DNA from: an uncultured Chloroflexota bacterium
GTDB taxonomy: Bacteria; Chloroflexota; Dehalococcoidia; CAUJGQ01
Length of the DNA stretch: 28,808 nucleotides
Reading direction: 5' to 3'
Assembly: GCA_937879875.1 (NCBI GenBank)
Contig: CALFMN010000100.1
Location: 1 to 28,808 of the forward strand
Both the position numbers and the translations under genes were made by a program. Below the pieces are notes generated by a model. It was not told where the DNA came from and did no database searches. It saw nothing but the letters and a program-made list of their open reading frames with translations. Shown here piece after piece: positions 1-8,333 of the stretch. Each line of letters starts with the position of its first letter. Within the stretch, counting starts at the first letter, position 1.

Positions 1-201
1 CCGGCCTTCGCCCGTGAGGTCGAGCGACTGCCCGAAGGCGCGGTGGTCGAAGGTTATGCAGCGGTAGGCGGCGCTGAACGCGGGCACCTGCTGCCACCAG
101 CTCATGTGGTTGCCGCCCGCGCCGTGGGCGAAGACGATCGCCGGTCCCTGCCCCTGACTCTCGTAGTAGAGCCGGATTCCGTTGACCTCGGCAAACGGCA
201 T
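1..201 (-). CDS. Alpha/beta hydrolase, N-terminal part (runs off window start)
   Basis: The minus-strand frame opens with ATG at 199-201 behind a GGAGG ribosome site at about 208-212 and stays open to base 1, giving 67 codons. The peptide starts MPFAEVNGIRLYYES and contains the HG oxyanion-hole region (VFAHGAGGNHMSWW) followed by CITFDHRAFGQS. This is the classic N-terminal layout of alpha/beta hydrolase fold enzymes (strand, HGxxG turn, then DxRGxGxS-like segment). The catalytic Ser, Asp and His lie outside the window, so substrate and activity cannot be judged. The family includes esterases, haloperoxidase-like proteins and C-C bond hydrolases. It is transcribed away from the rest of the window. 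Confidence 0.85.
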   Translation of the reverse strand, partial: MPFAEVNGIRLYYESQGQGPAIVFAHGAGGNHMSWWQQVPAFSAAYRCITFDHRAFGQSLDLTGEGR

Positions 202-306
202 CGAATTTCCTCCGGCGCGCGCCGCGCCCGCCGTGCATTATAGGATCTGCGTCGGTTCGCCGTCGTCGCGGGAGCCCGGCCGTCGCCGCGGGCGAACGGA
301 GGCGCT

Positions 307-633
307 GTGGAATCGCACGCCGCGCTCAGCTCCGAGGTCGTGACCCGCATCGCCGCGCTGCTGGGCTGTGCCGCGCATGAGGCGGCATATCGCGCCGGCG
401 GGGCGCCGGTGTATGAGCTGGCCGTCCCGTCGCGGTCGCTTGGCGTGCCGGTTTCGCTGCTGCTCTGGACCGGGCTCGCCCGCGCCGACGTGCACATCGG
501 CGACTCGAGCCTGGTCTTCAAGCAGATCGCGCAGATCGAGCTGTATCCGGGGGTCGAGGTGCTGTTCCGCCGCTTCGATCCGCCGGGCTACCTGTTCCTC
601 AGCGTCGGCGGCCAAGCCAGCATGGTGGCGTGA
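307..633 (+). CDS. Conserved-looking hypothetical protein, 108 aa
   Basis: The frame uses a GTG start at 307, preceded closely by GGAGG at 298-302, and ends at 633. The product has no signal peptide or obvious membrane span. Its amino-acid composition looks natural: alternating hydrophobic strands such as VYELAVPS, VSLLLWTGL, VDVHIG-like segments, and a C-terminal GYLFLSVGG strand. It could be a small beta-rich domain. I do not recognise a family. A 125-aa open frame on the opposite strand (238-615) is Arg/Gln/Ala-rich and reads like a shadow. It stands alone between a divergent hydrolase and a MITE-like repeat. Confidence 0.55.
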   Translation: MESHAALSSEVVTRIAALLGCAAHEAAYRAGGAPVYELAVPSRSLGVPVSLLLWTGLARADVHIGDSSLVFKQIAQIELYPGVEVLFRRFDPPGYLFLSVGGQASMVA

Positions 634-660
634 GGAGGCGCGGACTTCGGCGCCCCGGCG

Positions 661-878
661 GGGCGCCTAACCCTGCTTTGCCTTGCGGCAAAGCTGTCCC
701 TTCCCGACACGGGAAGGGTTGGGTGTGAGGCTGGACGGAGCCTCGGAGATGACCCGCCGCCCGTCCCACGAGGACACCGCGGCCCCGCCGCCGTCCGGCG
801 CCGTGAGGAACGCTCCCGAAGTCCCTTCCAGGTTCGGGAAGGGACAGACTTCGCCTGCGAAGTCAGGGTTAGGCGCCC
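661..878. repeat. MITE-like palindromic element with perfect 15-bp terminal inverted repeats
   Basis: Bases 661-675 (GGGCGCCTAACCCTG) are the exact reverse complement of 864-878. Inside each end is a perfect small hairpin: 675-682 with 687-694 at the left, and 847-854 with 857-864 at the right. Each end also has a CTGTCCCTTCC-type block, and the left one forms a 9-bp stem (698-706 with 710-718). The whole unit is 218 bp, carries no convincing gene, and its right end stops 3 bases before the stop codon of the CoA-transferase. I see no clear target-site duplication. A related, decayed copy lies near 2155-2285. Confidence 0.75.
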
Positions 879-881
879 GGC

Positions 882-2084
882 TCAGATCACGCCGCGCTCG
901 TGCAGGCCGCGCAGCTCCGCTTCGTTCAGGCCAAGCAGCTCACCGTAGACCGCGGCGTTGTGCTCGCCCAGGTCCGGGCCGGGCCACTGAACCGCGCCCG
1001 GCGTTTCCGAGAACTTCGGCACAATGCCTGGCATCTTCACGGGGCCGATTTTCGGATGCTCGACCGTGACGATGTCCTCTCGTGCGTTGATGTGCGGGTC
1101 GGCGGCGATCTGCGCGGCGTTCATGATCGGCCCGGCGGGCACGTCGGCCGCATCAAGCGTGGCGAAGGCATCCTCGAAATCGCGAGCAGCGATCCAGTCG
1201 CGGATGATCGCCTCAAGCTCGTCGGCGTTGGCGGCGCGGGCGCGCTGCGAGGCGAAGCGCTCGTCCTTCGCCAGTTCGGGCCGGCCGATCGCCTCCGCCA
1301 TGCGCGCCCAGACACGGTCGCCGCCCGCCGCGATCTGCAGCCAGCGGCCGTCACGCGTGAGAAAGTTGCCCGCCGGCGCGAAGCCGGGGTTGCGGTTGCC
1401 GATGCGCTCGCGCACAACGCCGAGTCGGTCGTAGGCGGGAATCAAATCTTCGGAGATGCGCAGGATTGGCTCGAACAGCGCCAGATCCACGTCCTGGCCC
1501 GGGCCGGCGTGCACATCGCGGTGATAGAGCGCCATCAACGTCGAGAGGGCGCCGAACATCGCGGTGGTGAAGTCGGCCATCGCGAAGGCCGGACGCACCG
1601 GCGGACCGTCCGGATAGCCGCTGACGTACATCAGGCCGCTGTAGCCGAGGGCGATGCGGTCGTAGCCGGCGCGATGGCTGTACGGGCCGGTCTGGCCGTA
1701 GCCGGAGACGCGGATCACGATCAGCCGCGGGTTGATCTCGCGCAGCCGTTCCGGGCCGAGGCCGCGCCGCTCAAGCGTGCCCGGCGTGAAGTTCTCGATC
1801 AGCGCGTCGGAGACGCGCACCAACTCCAGAAACAGCGCCTGGCCCTCCGGCTCACGCAGGTTCAACGTGACCGAGCGTTTGTTGCGGCCGGTCGTGGCCC
1901 ACGCGAGCGAGACGCCGTCCACGCGGTGGCCGCCGGACGTGCGCAGCGAGTCGCCGGTGCCCGGCTGCTCGACCTTGATCACGTCGGCGCCGAAGTCGGC
2001 GAGCAGGCTGGCGCCAAACGGCCCCGCGATCAGCGTGCCGACGTCCAGCACGCGCAGCCCCTCAAGCGGTCCCGTGCCGGCCAT
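882..2084 (-). CDS. CaiB/BaiF family (class III) CoA-transferase
   Basis: A 400-aa protein that would move CoA between carboxylic acids, or act as an acyl-CoA racemase, in the cytoplasm. The frame is open further upstream, but I place the start at ATG 2082-2084 because it follows GGAGGA and gives the family N-terminus MAGTGPLEGLRVLDVG. Visible family features are GPFGASLLADFGADVIKVE near the N-terminus, TTGRNKRSVTLNL, ALIENFTPGTLERRGLG, and PAFAMADFTTAMFGA, where the Asp after Ala fits the catalytic aspartate of formyl-CoA transferase relatives. The length of about 400 residues is normal. The acyl substrate cannot be predicted; the nearby MaoC-like gene suggests acyl-CoA metabolism. Confidence 0.93.
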   Translation of the reverse strand: MAGTGPLEGLRVLDVGTLIAGPFGASLLADFGADVIKVEQPGTGDSLRTSGGHRVDGVSLAWATTGRNKRSVTLNLREPEGQALFLELVRVSDALIENFTPGTLERRGLGPERLREINPRLIVIRVSGYGQTGPYSHRAGYDRIALGYSGLMYVSGYPDGPPVRPAFAMADFTTAMFGALSTLMALYHRDVHAGPGQDVDLALFEPILRISEDLIPAYDRLGVVRERIGNRNPGFAPAGNFLTRDGRWLQIAAGGDRVWARMAEAIGRPELAKDERFASQRARAANADELEAIIRDWIAARDFEDAFATLDAADVPAGPIMNAAQIAADPHINAREDIVTVEHPKIGPVKMPGIVPKFSETPGAVQWPGPDLGEHNAAVYGELLGLNEAELRGLHERGVI

Positions 2085-2154
2085 CGCTCGTCCTCCGCCG
2101 TCGTGCAGCGGTGCAGTGCTGCCGCCGCCTATCGTACGCCGAGTGCAAGACGCC

Positions 2155-2285
2155 GGCCTATCCCTGGTCGCTGGCGCGACCTGTCCCTTCCCCACGGGGA
2201 AGGGTTCGGCTGAGGGGAATCGGTCGCTCTCGAATAACCCCTCCCTCATGTGTCACGAGGGGAGGGGACAGCCGCCGTTAGGCGT
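2155..2285. repeat. Decayed copy of the 661-878 palindromic repeat family
   Basis: The left half has GGCCTATCCCTG, then CTGTCCCTTCCCC at 2181-2193, forming a 9-bp stem with 2196-2204. The right half has GGGGAGGGGACAG at 2259-2271, matching the left block at 12 of 13 positions in inverted orientation, followed by GTTAGGCG, which matches the right end of the first copy. The order of blocks is the same as in 661-878, but the Ala-Lys-like small hairpins and the perfect ends are lost. Boundaries are approximate. Confidence 0.6.
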
Positions 2286-2320
2286 CAGGGGTAGGCCACC
2301 GCCCGGCCCGCGCAGGCGAG

Positions 2321-2345
2321 CAGGACAAGCTCCTGCGTGTATAGT
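2321..2345 (+). promoter_or_regulatory. Possible promoter/operator of the MaoC-like gene
   Basis: A 15-base inverted repeat CAGGACAAGCTCCTG (2321-2335, 5-bp arms) is followed by TATAGT at 2340-2345, a good -10 hexamer, 35 bases before the ATG at 2381. No convincing -35 hexamer is present at the usual spacing, so the promoter call is weak. Confidence 0.3.
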
Positions 2346-2380
2346 GGGGCCTGCGAGACCGGCACGGCTGGAGGACGGGA

Positions 2381-3262
2381 ATGACAACGCCGACCCTGCG
2401 AGCACAGGATCTGCAACCGGGCCAAAGCGCACCGCCGCTCGTGAAAGTCGCGCGGAACTTCGCCGCGGCCTCGGAGAACAAGATTCACGACGACGACGAG
2501 GCGAAGCGCTACGGCCTCAAGAGCGGCCTCGTCGGCGGCGTCTCGCTGTACGCGTATGCCAGCGAGTTAATCGTGGCGCTGCTGGGTCCGCGCTGGCTGC
2601 AGGCTGGCCGCGCCTCGGTACGCTTCGTTCGGCCCGTCTACGACGGCGAGACGGTGAATATCGTCGCAACCCGGACCTCTGCTCCGTCCGACGGCGACGG
2701 CCTGCGGCTCGAATACGCGATCGTGGGGCCGGAGGGCCAGACCTGCGTGCTGGGCGACGCCGCGTTGGGAGAAGGCGCAGCGCCGTCCGCCGCGTGGAGC
2801 TACGCGCCGTGGCCAGGCAGGGCATCGCTGCACGGCTCGCGGCCGGCGCTGACACCCGCGTCCGTTCCGCTCGGTGTGGCGCTCGATCCGCGCACCGCAG
2901 TCTTCGATGCGGAGACGGTCCAACAGTACGCCGACGATCACGAAGACGCCGGCCCGTGGTATCACGGCGGCTCGGTCTTCGGCCTGCCGATCGTGCCGCC
3001 GGGGCTGATCGCCGGCCAGGTGGCGCGGCTGCTGCGCGAGAACTTCGAGTACGGCCCGAGCGTGCACACGGCGAGCGAGATCCAGCATCTCGCCGTGCCG
3101 CTGGCGGGCGGCGCATACACAATCGACGCCGCGATCGTGGAGACGTTTGAGAAGCGCGGCAGCGACTATCTCGTGGCGGACGTGTTGGTGCGCGACCACA
3201 ATCAACAGCCGGTGACGCGCATCCGCCACAGCTCGATCTTCCGCTTTGCGCCGCGCGGCTGA
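2381..3262 (+). CDS. MaoC-like hot-dog fold dehydratase/hydratase family protein
   Basis: The ATG at 2381 follows GGACGGGA, and the product is 293 aa, about the length of a double hot-dog MaoC protein. The N-terminal half carries VARNFAAASENKIHDDDEAKRYGLKSGLVGG, which resembles the segment holding the catalytic Asp/His of (R)-specific enoyl-CoA hydratases, followed by RFVRPVYDGETVNIVA, a typical hot-dog beta strand pattern. The C-terminal half repeats the pattern (VQQYADDHEDAGPWYHGG, then VADVLVRDHNQQPVTRIRHS). Likely role: reversible hydration of an acyl-CoA or a related thioester. A substrate cannot be assigned. It is followed 32 bases later by the MBL-fold gene on the same strand, so the two may be co-transcribed. 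Confidence 0.75.
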   Translation: MTTPTLRAQDLQPGQSAPPLVKVARNFAAASENKIHDDDEAKRYGLKSGLVGGVSLYAYASELIVALLGPRWLQAGRASVRFVRPVYDGETVNIVATRTSAPSDGDGLRLEYAIVGPEGQTCVLGDAALGEGAAPSAAWSYAPWPGRASLHGSRPALTPASVPLGVALDPRTAVFDAETVQQYADDHEDAGPWYHGGSVFGLPIVPPGLIAGQVARLLRENFEYGPSVHTASEIQHLAVPLAGGAYTIDAAIVETFEKRGSDYLVADVLVRDHNQQPVTRIRHSSIFRFAPRG

Positions 3263-3294
3263 GCGGCGGCGGCGAAGCGTCGCAGGAGGCAAGC

Positions 3295-4140
3295 ATGTCG
3301 GGCGAGACGGTGCAGATCGGCAAGGTCAGCGTGCAGGCGATTCAGGACATCAGCACGCCGGCGCGGCCCAGCATCATGTTCCCGATGTCCACGCCGGAGA
3401 AGCTGGAGCCGTTCCAGCACTTCATCAACGAGCGCGGCCACTTCACGCTGAACATCGGCGCCTTCGCCGTGCGCTCCGGCGGGCGGCTGATCCTCGTGGA
3501 TACCGGCATCGGCAACAAGAACCGCGAGCAGTTCCGCAACGGCGTTCTGCCCGACAACCTGCGCACCGCCGGCATCGCGCCGGAGGACATCGATACAATT
3601 CTGATCACCCACCTGCACATCGACCACGTCGGCTGGAACACGGTCGAGCGCGCCGGCGCGTTCGTGCCGTTCTTTCCGAAGGCGCGCTACGTGATTCAGC
3701 GGCGCGAGTGGGAGTACTGGACGCAGCCGGAGATCGCCGCGGCCAATGCCTGCATCGCCGACAGCGTGCTGCCGCTCAAAGAGACCGGCCAGGTGGACCT
3801 GATCGAGGACGTGACCGCGATCACGCCGGAGATCACGACCGTGCCGACGCCGGGCCACACGCCGGCGCACATCAGCATCGCCATTCATTCCGGCGGCGAG
3901 AAGGCGCTGATCACCGGCGATGTGACGCACCACCCGGTGCAGCTCACGGAGTGGGAGTGGGGGCTGGCCGTGGACGTGGACCCGGCGCTGGCGCGCGAGA
4001 CGCGTCAGGCGCTGATCGAGCGCGTGGACCGCGAGGGCGAGCTGGTGATCGGCACGCACTTCCCCTTCCCCGGTTTCGGCCGCCTCGTGCGCCTCAACGA
4101 ACGCCGCTACTGGCAGGCGCTCGCGCCCGCGACGGCGTGA
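3295..4140 (+). CDS. MBL-fold metallo-hydrolase
   Basis: A 281-aa member of the metallo-beta-lactamase fold, starting at an ATG with AGGAGG 6 bases upstream. The signature THLHIDHVGWN gives the HxHxDH zinc site (His106, His108, Asp110, His111). Further expected ligands are the His of PTPGHTPAH near residue 186, the Asp of LITGDVTHH near 205, and the His of GTHFPFPGFG near 256. This arrangement with a dinuclear zinc centre matches the branch that includes lactonases and quorum-quenching AHL hydrolases, but such proteins act on many esters and lactones. No signal peptide, so it is likely cytoplasmic. It shares a short intergenic gap with the upstream MaoC-like gene. Confidence 0.92.
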   Translation: MSGETVQIGKVSVQAIQDISTPARPSIMFPMSTPEKLEPFQHFINERGHFTLNIGAFAVRSGGRLILVDTGIGNKNREQFRNGVLPDNLRTAGIAPEDIDTILITHLHIDHVGWNTVERAGAFVPFFPKARYVIQRREWEYWTQPEIAAANACIADSVLPLKETGQVDLIEDVTAITPEITTVPTPGHTPAHISIAIHSGGEKALITGDVTHHPVQLTEWEWGLAVDVDPALARETRQALIERVDREGELVIGTHFPFPGFGRLVRLNERRYWQALAPATA

Positions 4141-4144
4141 TGCG

Positions 4145-4162
4145 GCCAGCGGCGAAGCTGGC
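4145..4162. terminator. Hairpin between convergent genes
   Basis: GCCAGC (4145-4150) pairs with GCTGGC (4157-4162) around a 6-base loop, in the 24-base gap between two converging genes. There is no T-tract, so its role as a terminator is only suggested by position. Confidence 0.3.
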
Positions 4163-4164
4163 TC

Positions 4165-5292
<1,128 letters not shown>

Positions 5293-5537
5293 GAAATCGC
5301 TCTCCCGTACTGCGTGGCCGCCGGCGCCGTTCGCGTCCTGCCGGCCGCGTTGCCCGCGGACGATGCTCGCCATCATACGGGCCGATCGCGGAAGTGTCGA
5401 TAGCAGCATCGTTATACTGAGTATGTCATTGAGCGGTCACACACGCCATGCGGCGGGTCTCGCCGCCGTTTCCGGCGCGGCGCCACAGCACGGCCGGGTT
5501 GGCGGGCCAATGAGCCGGTGAAAGTGAGGCACGATGC

Positions 5538-6314
5538 ATGACCACGGAGCAGCCGGCGGGAGCCGACTGGGCGGAGCTTGAGGCGCTGGCCGACGAGCTG
5601 CGCAGCCAGGATGAGCAGTGGCGCACGACCTGCGAAGCGATGGCGGCGCAGCTTGAGCTGGTGCGCGGCGTGCGCGAGAGCACGGAGCAGCAGATCGCGG
5701 ACCTCGGCGTCGAGGAGCAGCTGGTGCGGCTGGCCCAGCGCCTGCTGAACGACGCGGCGCGGCTGCACAGCGCCAGACTGAATTACGGCCTCACCCGCTC
5801 CTTCGCCCTCATCTGGCATCCGCTGGACGATCCACGGCCGGCGCTGCGTGAGGCGCCGCCTGAGGCACAGTACGCGGTCGAGGTGCGCGTCGGCCCGCAC
5901 TACCTGCTGGGCGTGCCCGGCGCGGGCGCCGGCGACGAGCGCATCAGCATCGTGATTGCCGGTGAGAAGCGCCTGGTCGCCACGCTGCCGACGACGCGCG
6001 AGAAGCTGCGCGCCGCCCTGCTGCGCGCGTTTGCCGCGCCGTCCTACAGCGGCCCGGCGCGCGAAGCGGCCGCTGCCGAGGCCGCGTCAACCGGCCCGGG
6101 CACTGCCGAAGACGGCCCTGCCGCCGCAGACGTCGCTGAAGACGCCTCCGGCGCTGCGTCCGCGTCCGAGACACCCGACGTCGCGGCGGACGCTGCCGAT
6201 CTGGCGGCTGCCGAGACCGCGACCGCTGACGCGAGCGAAGCGCCCGAGGCTGCCGCCGGGCAGGAGCAACCTCCGCTCGACACCTGCCGCGGTCGCGGCG
6301 AGCCCGCCGAGTAA
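5538..6314 (+). CDS. Hypothetical protein with N-terminal helical region and Ala/Glu-rich tail
   Basis: 258 aa from an ATG at 5538, with GTGAGG about 10 bases upstream. The first 80 residues are rich in Glu, Gln and Leu with heptad-like spacing (LEALADELRSQDEQWRTTCEAM), so a coiled coil is likely. The middle (YAVEVRVGPHYLLG, ISIVIAGEKRLVATL) looks like a small beta-rich domain. From about residue 175 the sequence becomes almost entirely Ala, Asp, Glu, Thr and Pro, suggesting a disordered acidic tail. No family recognised, no signal peptide. Its last 228 bases overlap, antisense, the 3' end of the gene on the other strand, which is unusual and may reflect a sequence error in one of them. Confidence 0.6.
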   Translation: MTTEQPAGADWAELEALADELRSQDEQWRTTCEAMAAQLELVRGVRESTEQQIADLGVEEQLVRLAQRLLNDAARLHSARLNYGLTRSFALIWHPLDDPRPALREAPPEAQYAVEVRVGPHYLLGVPGAGAGDERISIVIAGEKRLVATLPTTREKLRAALLRAFAAPSYSGPAREAAAAEAASTGPGTAEDGPAAADVAEDASGAASASETPDVAADAADLAAAETATADASEAPEAAAGQEQPPLDTCRGRGEPAE

Positions 6315-7001
6315 GCCCTGTGCCGCTCGCCCGAAGCGCAGCGGGTCGATGTCAACGTGCAGCTCGCCCTCTTTGGTTTGCACCGCGGTGACCTGCGACG
6401 GCAGCGCCAGCGCCAGCCGGTTTTCCAGCGCGGCCGTGTTGCCGGTCCAGTCGAGCAGCGACGGCAGAATGAAGCCGATCGGCATCTTGCCGGCGTGGAT
6501 GTCCGAGAGTGTGGCCCGCGCCTGCTGATTCTGCACGCTGAAGACCACGCGAGCGGAGAAGGTCATCTTCACACCGTACACGCGCGTGTAAAGATACGCC
6601 CGGCTGTCCTGGGCGTGCAGTTCAAGGAAGAGCCGGTCAACCGCGATGCCGTCCCGATTTACGGGCTTTGCGGCGAGGCGGCGGGCCAGCTCAGAATTCA
6701 CCTCTTCTTCCGAGAAGCTGATGCCGCTCAGTTTCAGCCGCACCAGATCGGTCGGGCCGATGCGGCTGACATCGAGCGTGCCCGTGGGCGCGGGCACTTT
6801 GGCCTCGAAGCGCGCCGCGGCCTCGGGCGTGATGTGATCCACCCGGGACGCGCCGCTTGCCGTTTGCACCGTGTAGGCGCCGTCGCGGTAGGCAGGGCCG
6901 ATGTCGCGAGTGATCAGCCAGAACACGACCGCGGCGGCGCACAGCAGCACCGCCGCCAGCACCAGCACGGCATAGCAACCGCAGCGCAACGTCCCGAACA
7001 C
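6087..7001 (-). CDS. Membrane-anchored hypothetical protein
   Basis: 304 aa. The N-terminus has one strong hydrophobic segment (residues about 10-29, YAVLVLAAVLLCAAAVVFWL) with few flanking charges, so it is either an uncleaved anchor or a signal peptide. The next 200 residues look like an exported mixed alpha/beta domain, including LKLSGISFSEEEVNSELARRL and a strand pattern near VVFSVQNQQARATLSDIHAGKMPIG. The distant feel is of lipid-binding domain families exported behind a single anchor, but I cannot name one. The last 75 or so residues (Arg/Gly-rich) lie antisense to the Ala-rich tail of the preceding gene and look unlike natural protein, so the true end may be nearer 6280-6315 or a frameshift may be present. 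Confidence 0.7.
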   Translation of the reverse strand: MFGTLRCGCYAVLVLAAVLLCAAAVVFWLITRDIGPAYRDGAYTVQTASGASRVDHITPEAAARFEAKVPAPTGTLDVSRIGPTDLVRLKLSGISFSEEEVNSELARRLAAKPVNRDGIAVDRLFLELHAQDSRAYLYTRVYGVKMTFSARVVFSVQNQQARATLSDIHAGKMPIGFILPSLLDWTGNTAALENRLALALPSQVTAVQTKEGELHVDIDPLRFGRAAQGLLGGLAATAAGVERRLLLPGGSLGRFARVSGRGLGSRQIGSVRRDVGCLGRGRSAGGVFSDVCGGRAVFGSARAG

Positions 7002-7090
7002 CGCTCCTCCAGCGGGGCCAGCTCACGGCGGAGCAGCCATAACGGTTCCCTTTCATCCTACGCGAGCGCCCGCGCGGCAGCCACGGCGCT

Positions 7091-7118
7091 TTGATTGCAC
7101 GCAACCCTCCGCTATACT
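7091..7118 (+). promoter_or_regulatory. Candidate sigma-70-type promoter P1 upstream of the peptide transporter genes
   Basis: TTGATT (7091-7096) and TATACT (7113-7118) are separated by 16 bases, in the 309-base gap between the divergent membrane-protein gene and the permease gene at 7311. The AT-rich hexamers stand out against very GC-rich surroundings. Confidence 0.45.
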
Positions 7119-7188
7119 CGCTGGCGCCGGGCAGTGGTCGGGGCGCCGGATCTTCGCGGCGCGTATAGCGGCCGGCCGGCGTGCGGGG

Positions 7189-7219
7189 TTGACTCGGTTG
7201 CGGAAATCGTGCATATACT
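7189..7219 (+). promoter_or_regulatory. Candidate sigma-70-type promoter P2 upstream of the peptide transporter genes
   Basis: TTGACT (7189-7194) and TATACT (7214-7219) are separated by 19 bases, about 90 bases before the GTG start at 7311. Spacing is slightly long, but both hexamers are close to consensus. It would drive the permease-permease-binding protein operon. Confidence 0.45.
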
Positions 7220-7310
7220 CCCTGCAATGCGCACGAAACGGCCGGCTTTTGCCGCCCGCTCCGCGCCCGCTCGCCCCGAAACGGCTCCGAGAGCAGTGAG
7301 GTAGTCAGGC

Positions 7311-8279
7311 GTGCAGCGCTACATCATTCGGCGCCTGTTGCTGGCGATTCCCGTCGTTTGGCTCGTCGTGACGATGGTGTTCTTCGTCAGCCATGTGCGG
7401 CCTTCCCGCGCCGAGCAGCTCGCCGCCACGTGCCAGCTTTCCAAGGACATCTGCGCTCGGAACAAGGCAGCCATTCAGAAACAGCTTGGCGAAGACAAAC
7501 CGCTGATCGTGCAGTACGTGCGCTACGTTGGCAACCTGCTGATCGGCGACCTGGGCAAGTCGCTCACGGCGCCGTACAACCCTGTACGCACGGAGCTAGG
7601 CAATCGCGCCGGACCCTCGATTGAGCTGGGCCTGCTGCAGATTATTCTTGCGACGATTATAGCGATTCCCGTTGGCGTCATGGCCGCCGTGCGCCAGGAT
7701 TCCTGGGTGGACTACGTCTTACGCATTCTCTCGATCGGGTTACTGGCGATCCCGACGTTCTTCCTCGCACCGCTGCTGCTGCTGTTCACGATCAAAGTCT
7801 TCAACTGGACGCCCCAGCTAAACCAGACGGCGTACCGCTCACTGTTTCAGAATCCGGGGCGGAATCTCTCGATCATGCTCTTGCCGACACTCGCCGGCGC
7901 TTTCGCTTCAAGCGCGGCGATCATGCGTTTGCTGCGTTCACAGATGCTCGAAGTCACACGCCAGGATTTTGTACGCACGGCGACGGCAAAGGGGTTGCGG
8001 CAGTCCGTCGTCGTCATGCGCCATACGCTCAAAAACGCCATGATTCCGGTGATCACGATCATCGGCCTGCTGACGGCGGGCTTGATCGGCGGCAACGTGG
8101 TGCTGGAGTCGATTTTCAATATTCCGGGCATCGGCCTGTATCTGGTCACCGAGTTGCAGCTCAACGACTTGCCGGTGGTGCTCGGAGTGGTGGTCGCCGT
8201 GGCTGTTGTGATCGTGCTGACCAATATTCTGGTAGATGTGGCCTACGCGTGGTTTGATCCGCGCATTCGTTACTCGTAG
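7311..8279 (+). CDS. Oligopeptide/dipeptide/nickel-type ABC transporter permease, DppB/OppB family
   Basis: 322 aa from GTG 7311, with GAGGT about 11 bases upstream. The N-terminus MQRYIIRRLLLAIPVVWLVVTMVFFVSH is the standard first membrane helix of this family. Further helices follow in LGLLQIILATIIAIPVGVMAA, ILSIGLLAIPTFFLAPLLLLF, IMLLPTLAGAFASSAAIMRLL, MIPVITIIGLLTAGLIGG and VVLGVVVAVAVVIVLTNILVD. The EAA-type cytoplasmic loop is visible as FVRTATAKGLRQSVVVMRHTLKNA, which contacts the ATPases. It forms half of the membrane channel with the next gene. Cognate DppD/DppF-type ATPases are absent from the window. Confidence 0.96.
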   Translation: MQRYIIRRLLLAIPVVWLVVTMVFFVSHVRPSRAEQLAATCQLSKDICARNKAAIQKQLGEDKPLIVQYVRYVGNLLIGDLGKSLTAPYNPVRTELGNRAGPSIELGLLQIILATIIAIPVGVMAAVRQDSWVDYVLRILSIGLLAIPTFFLAPLLLLFTIKVFNWTPQLNQTAYRSLFQNPGRNLSIMLLPTLAGAFASSAAIMRLLRSQMLEVTRQDFVRTATAKGLRQSVVVMRHTLKNAMIPVITIIGLLTAGLIGGNVVLESIFNIPGIGLYLVTELQLNDLPVVLGVVVAVAVVIVLTNILVDVAYAWFDPRIRYS

Positions 8280-8333
8280 CGCGGGCCGTGCGGATTACTG
8301 GAACTGGCAGCGTAGGCAGAGGGCAGGCGAATC

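Noticed and set aside
900..2213. 437-codon plus-strand open frame opposite the CoA-transferase
   Set aside because: Its product is Arg/Ala/Val/His-rich without motifs, while the minus strand encodes a full CaiB family protein with a good ribosome site.
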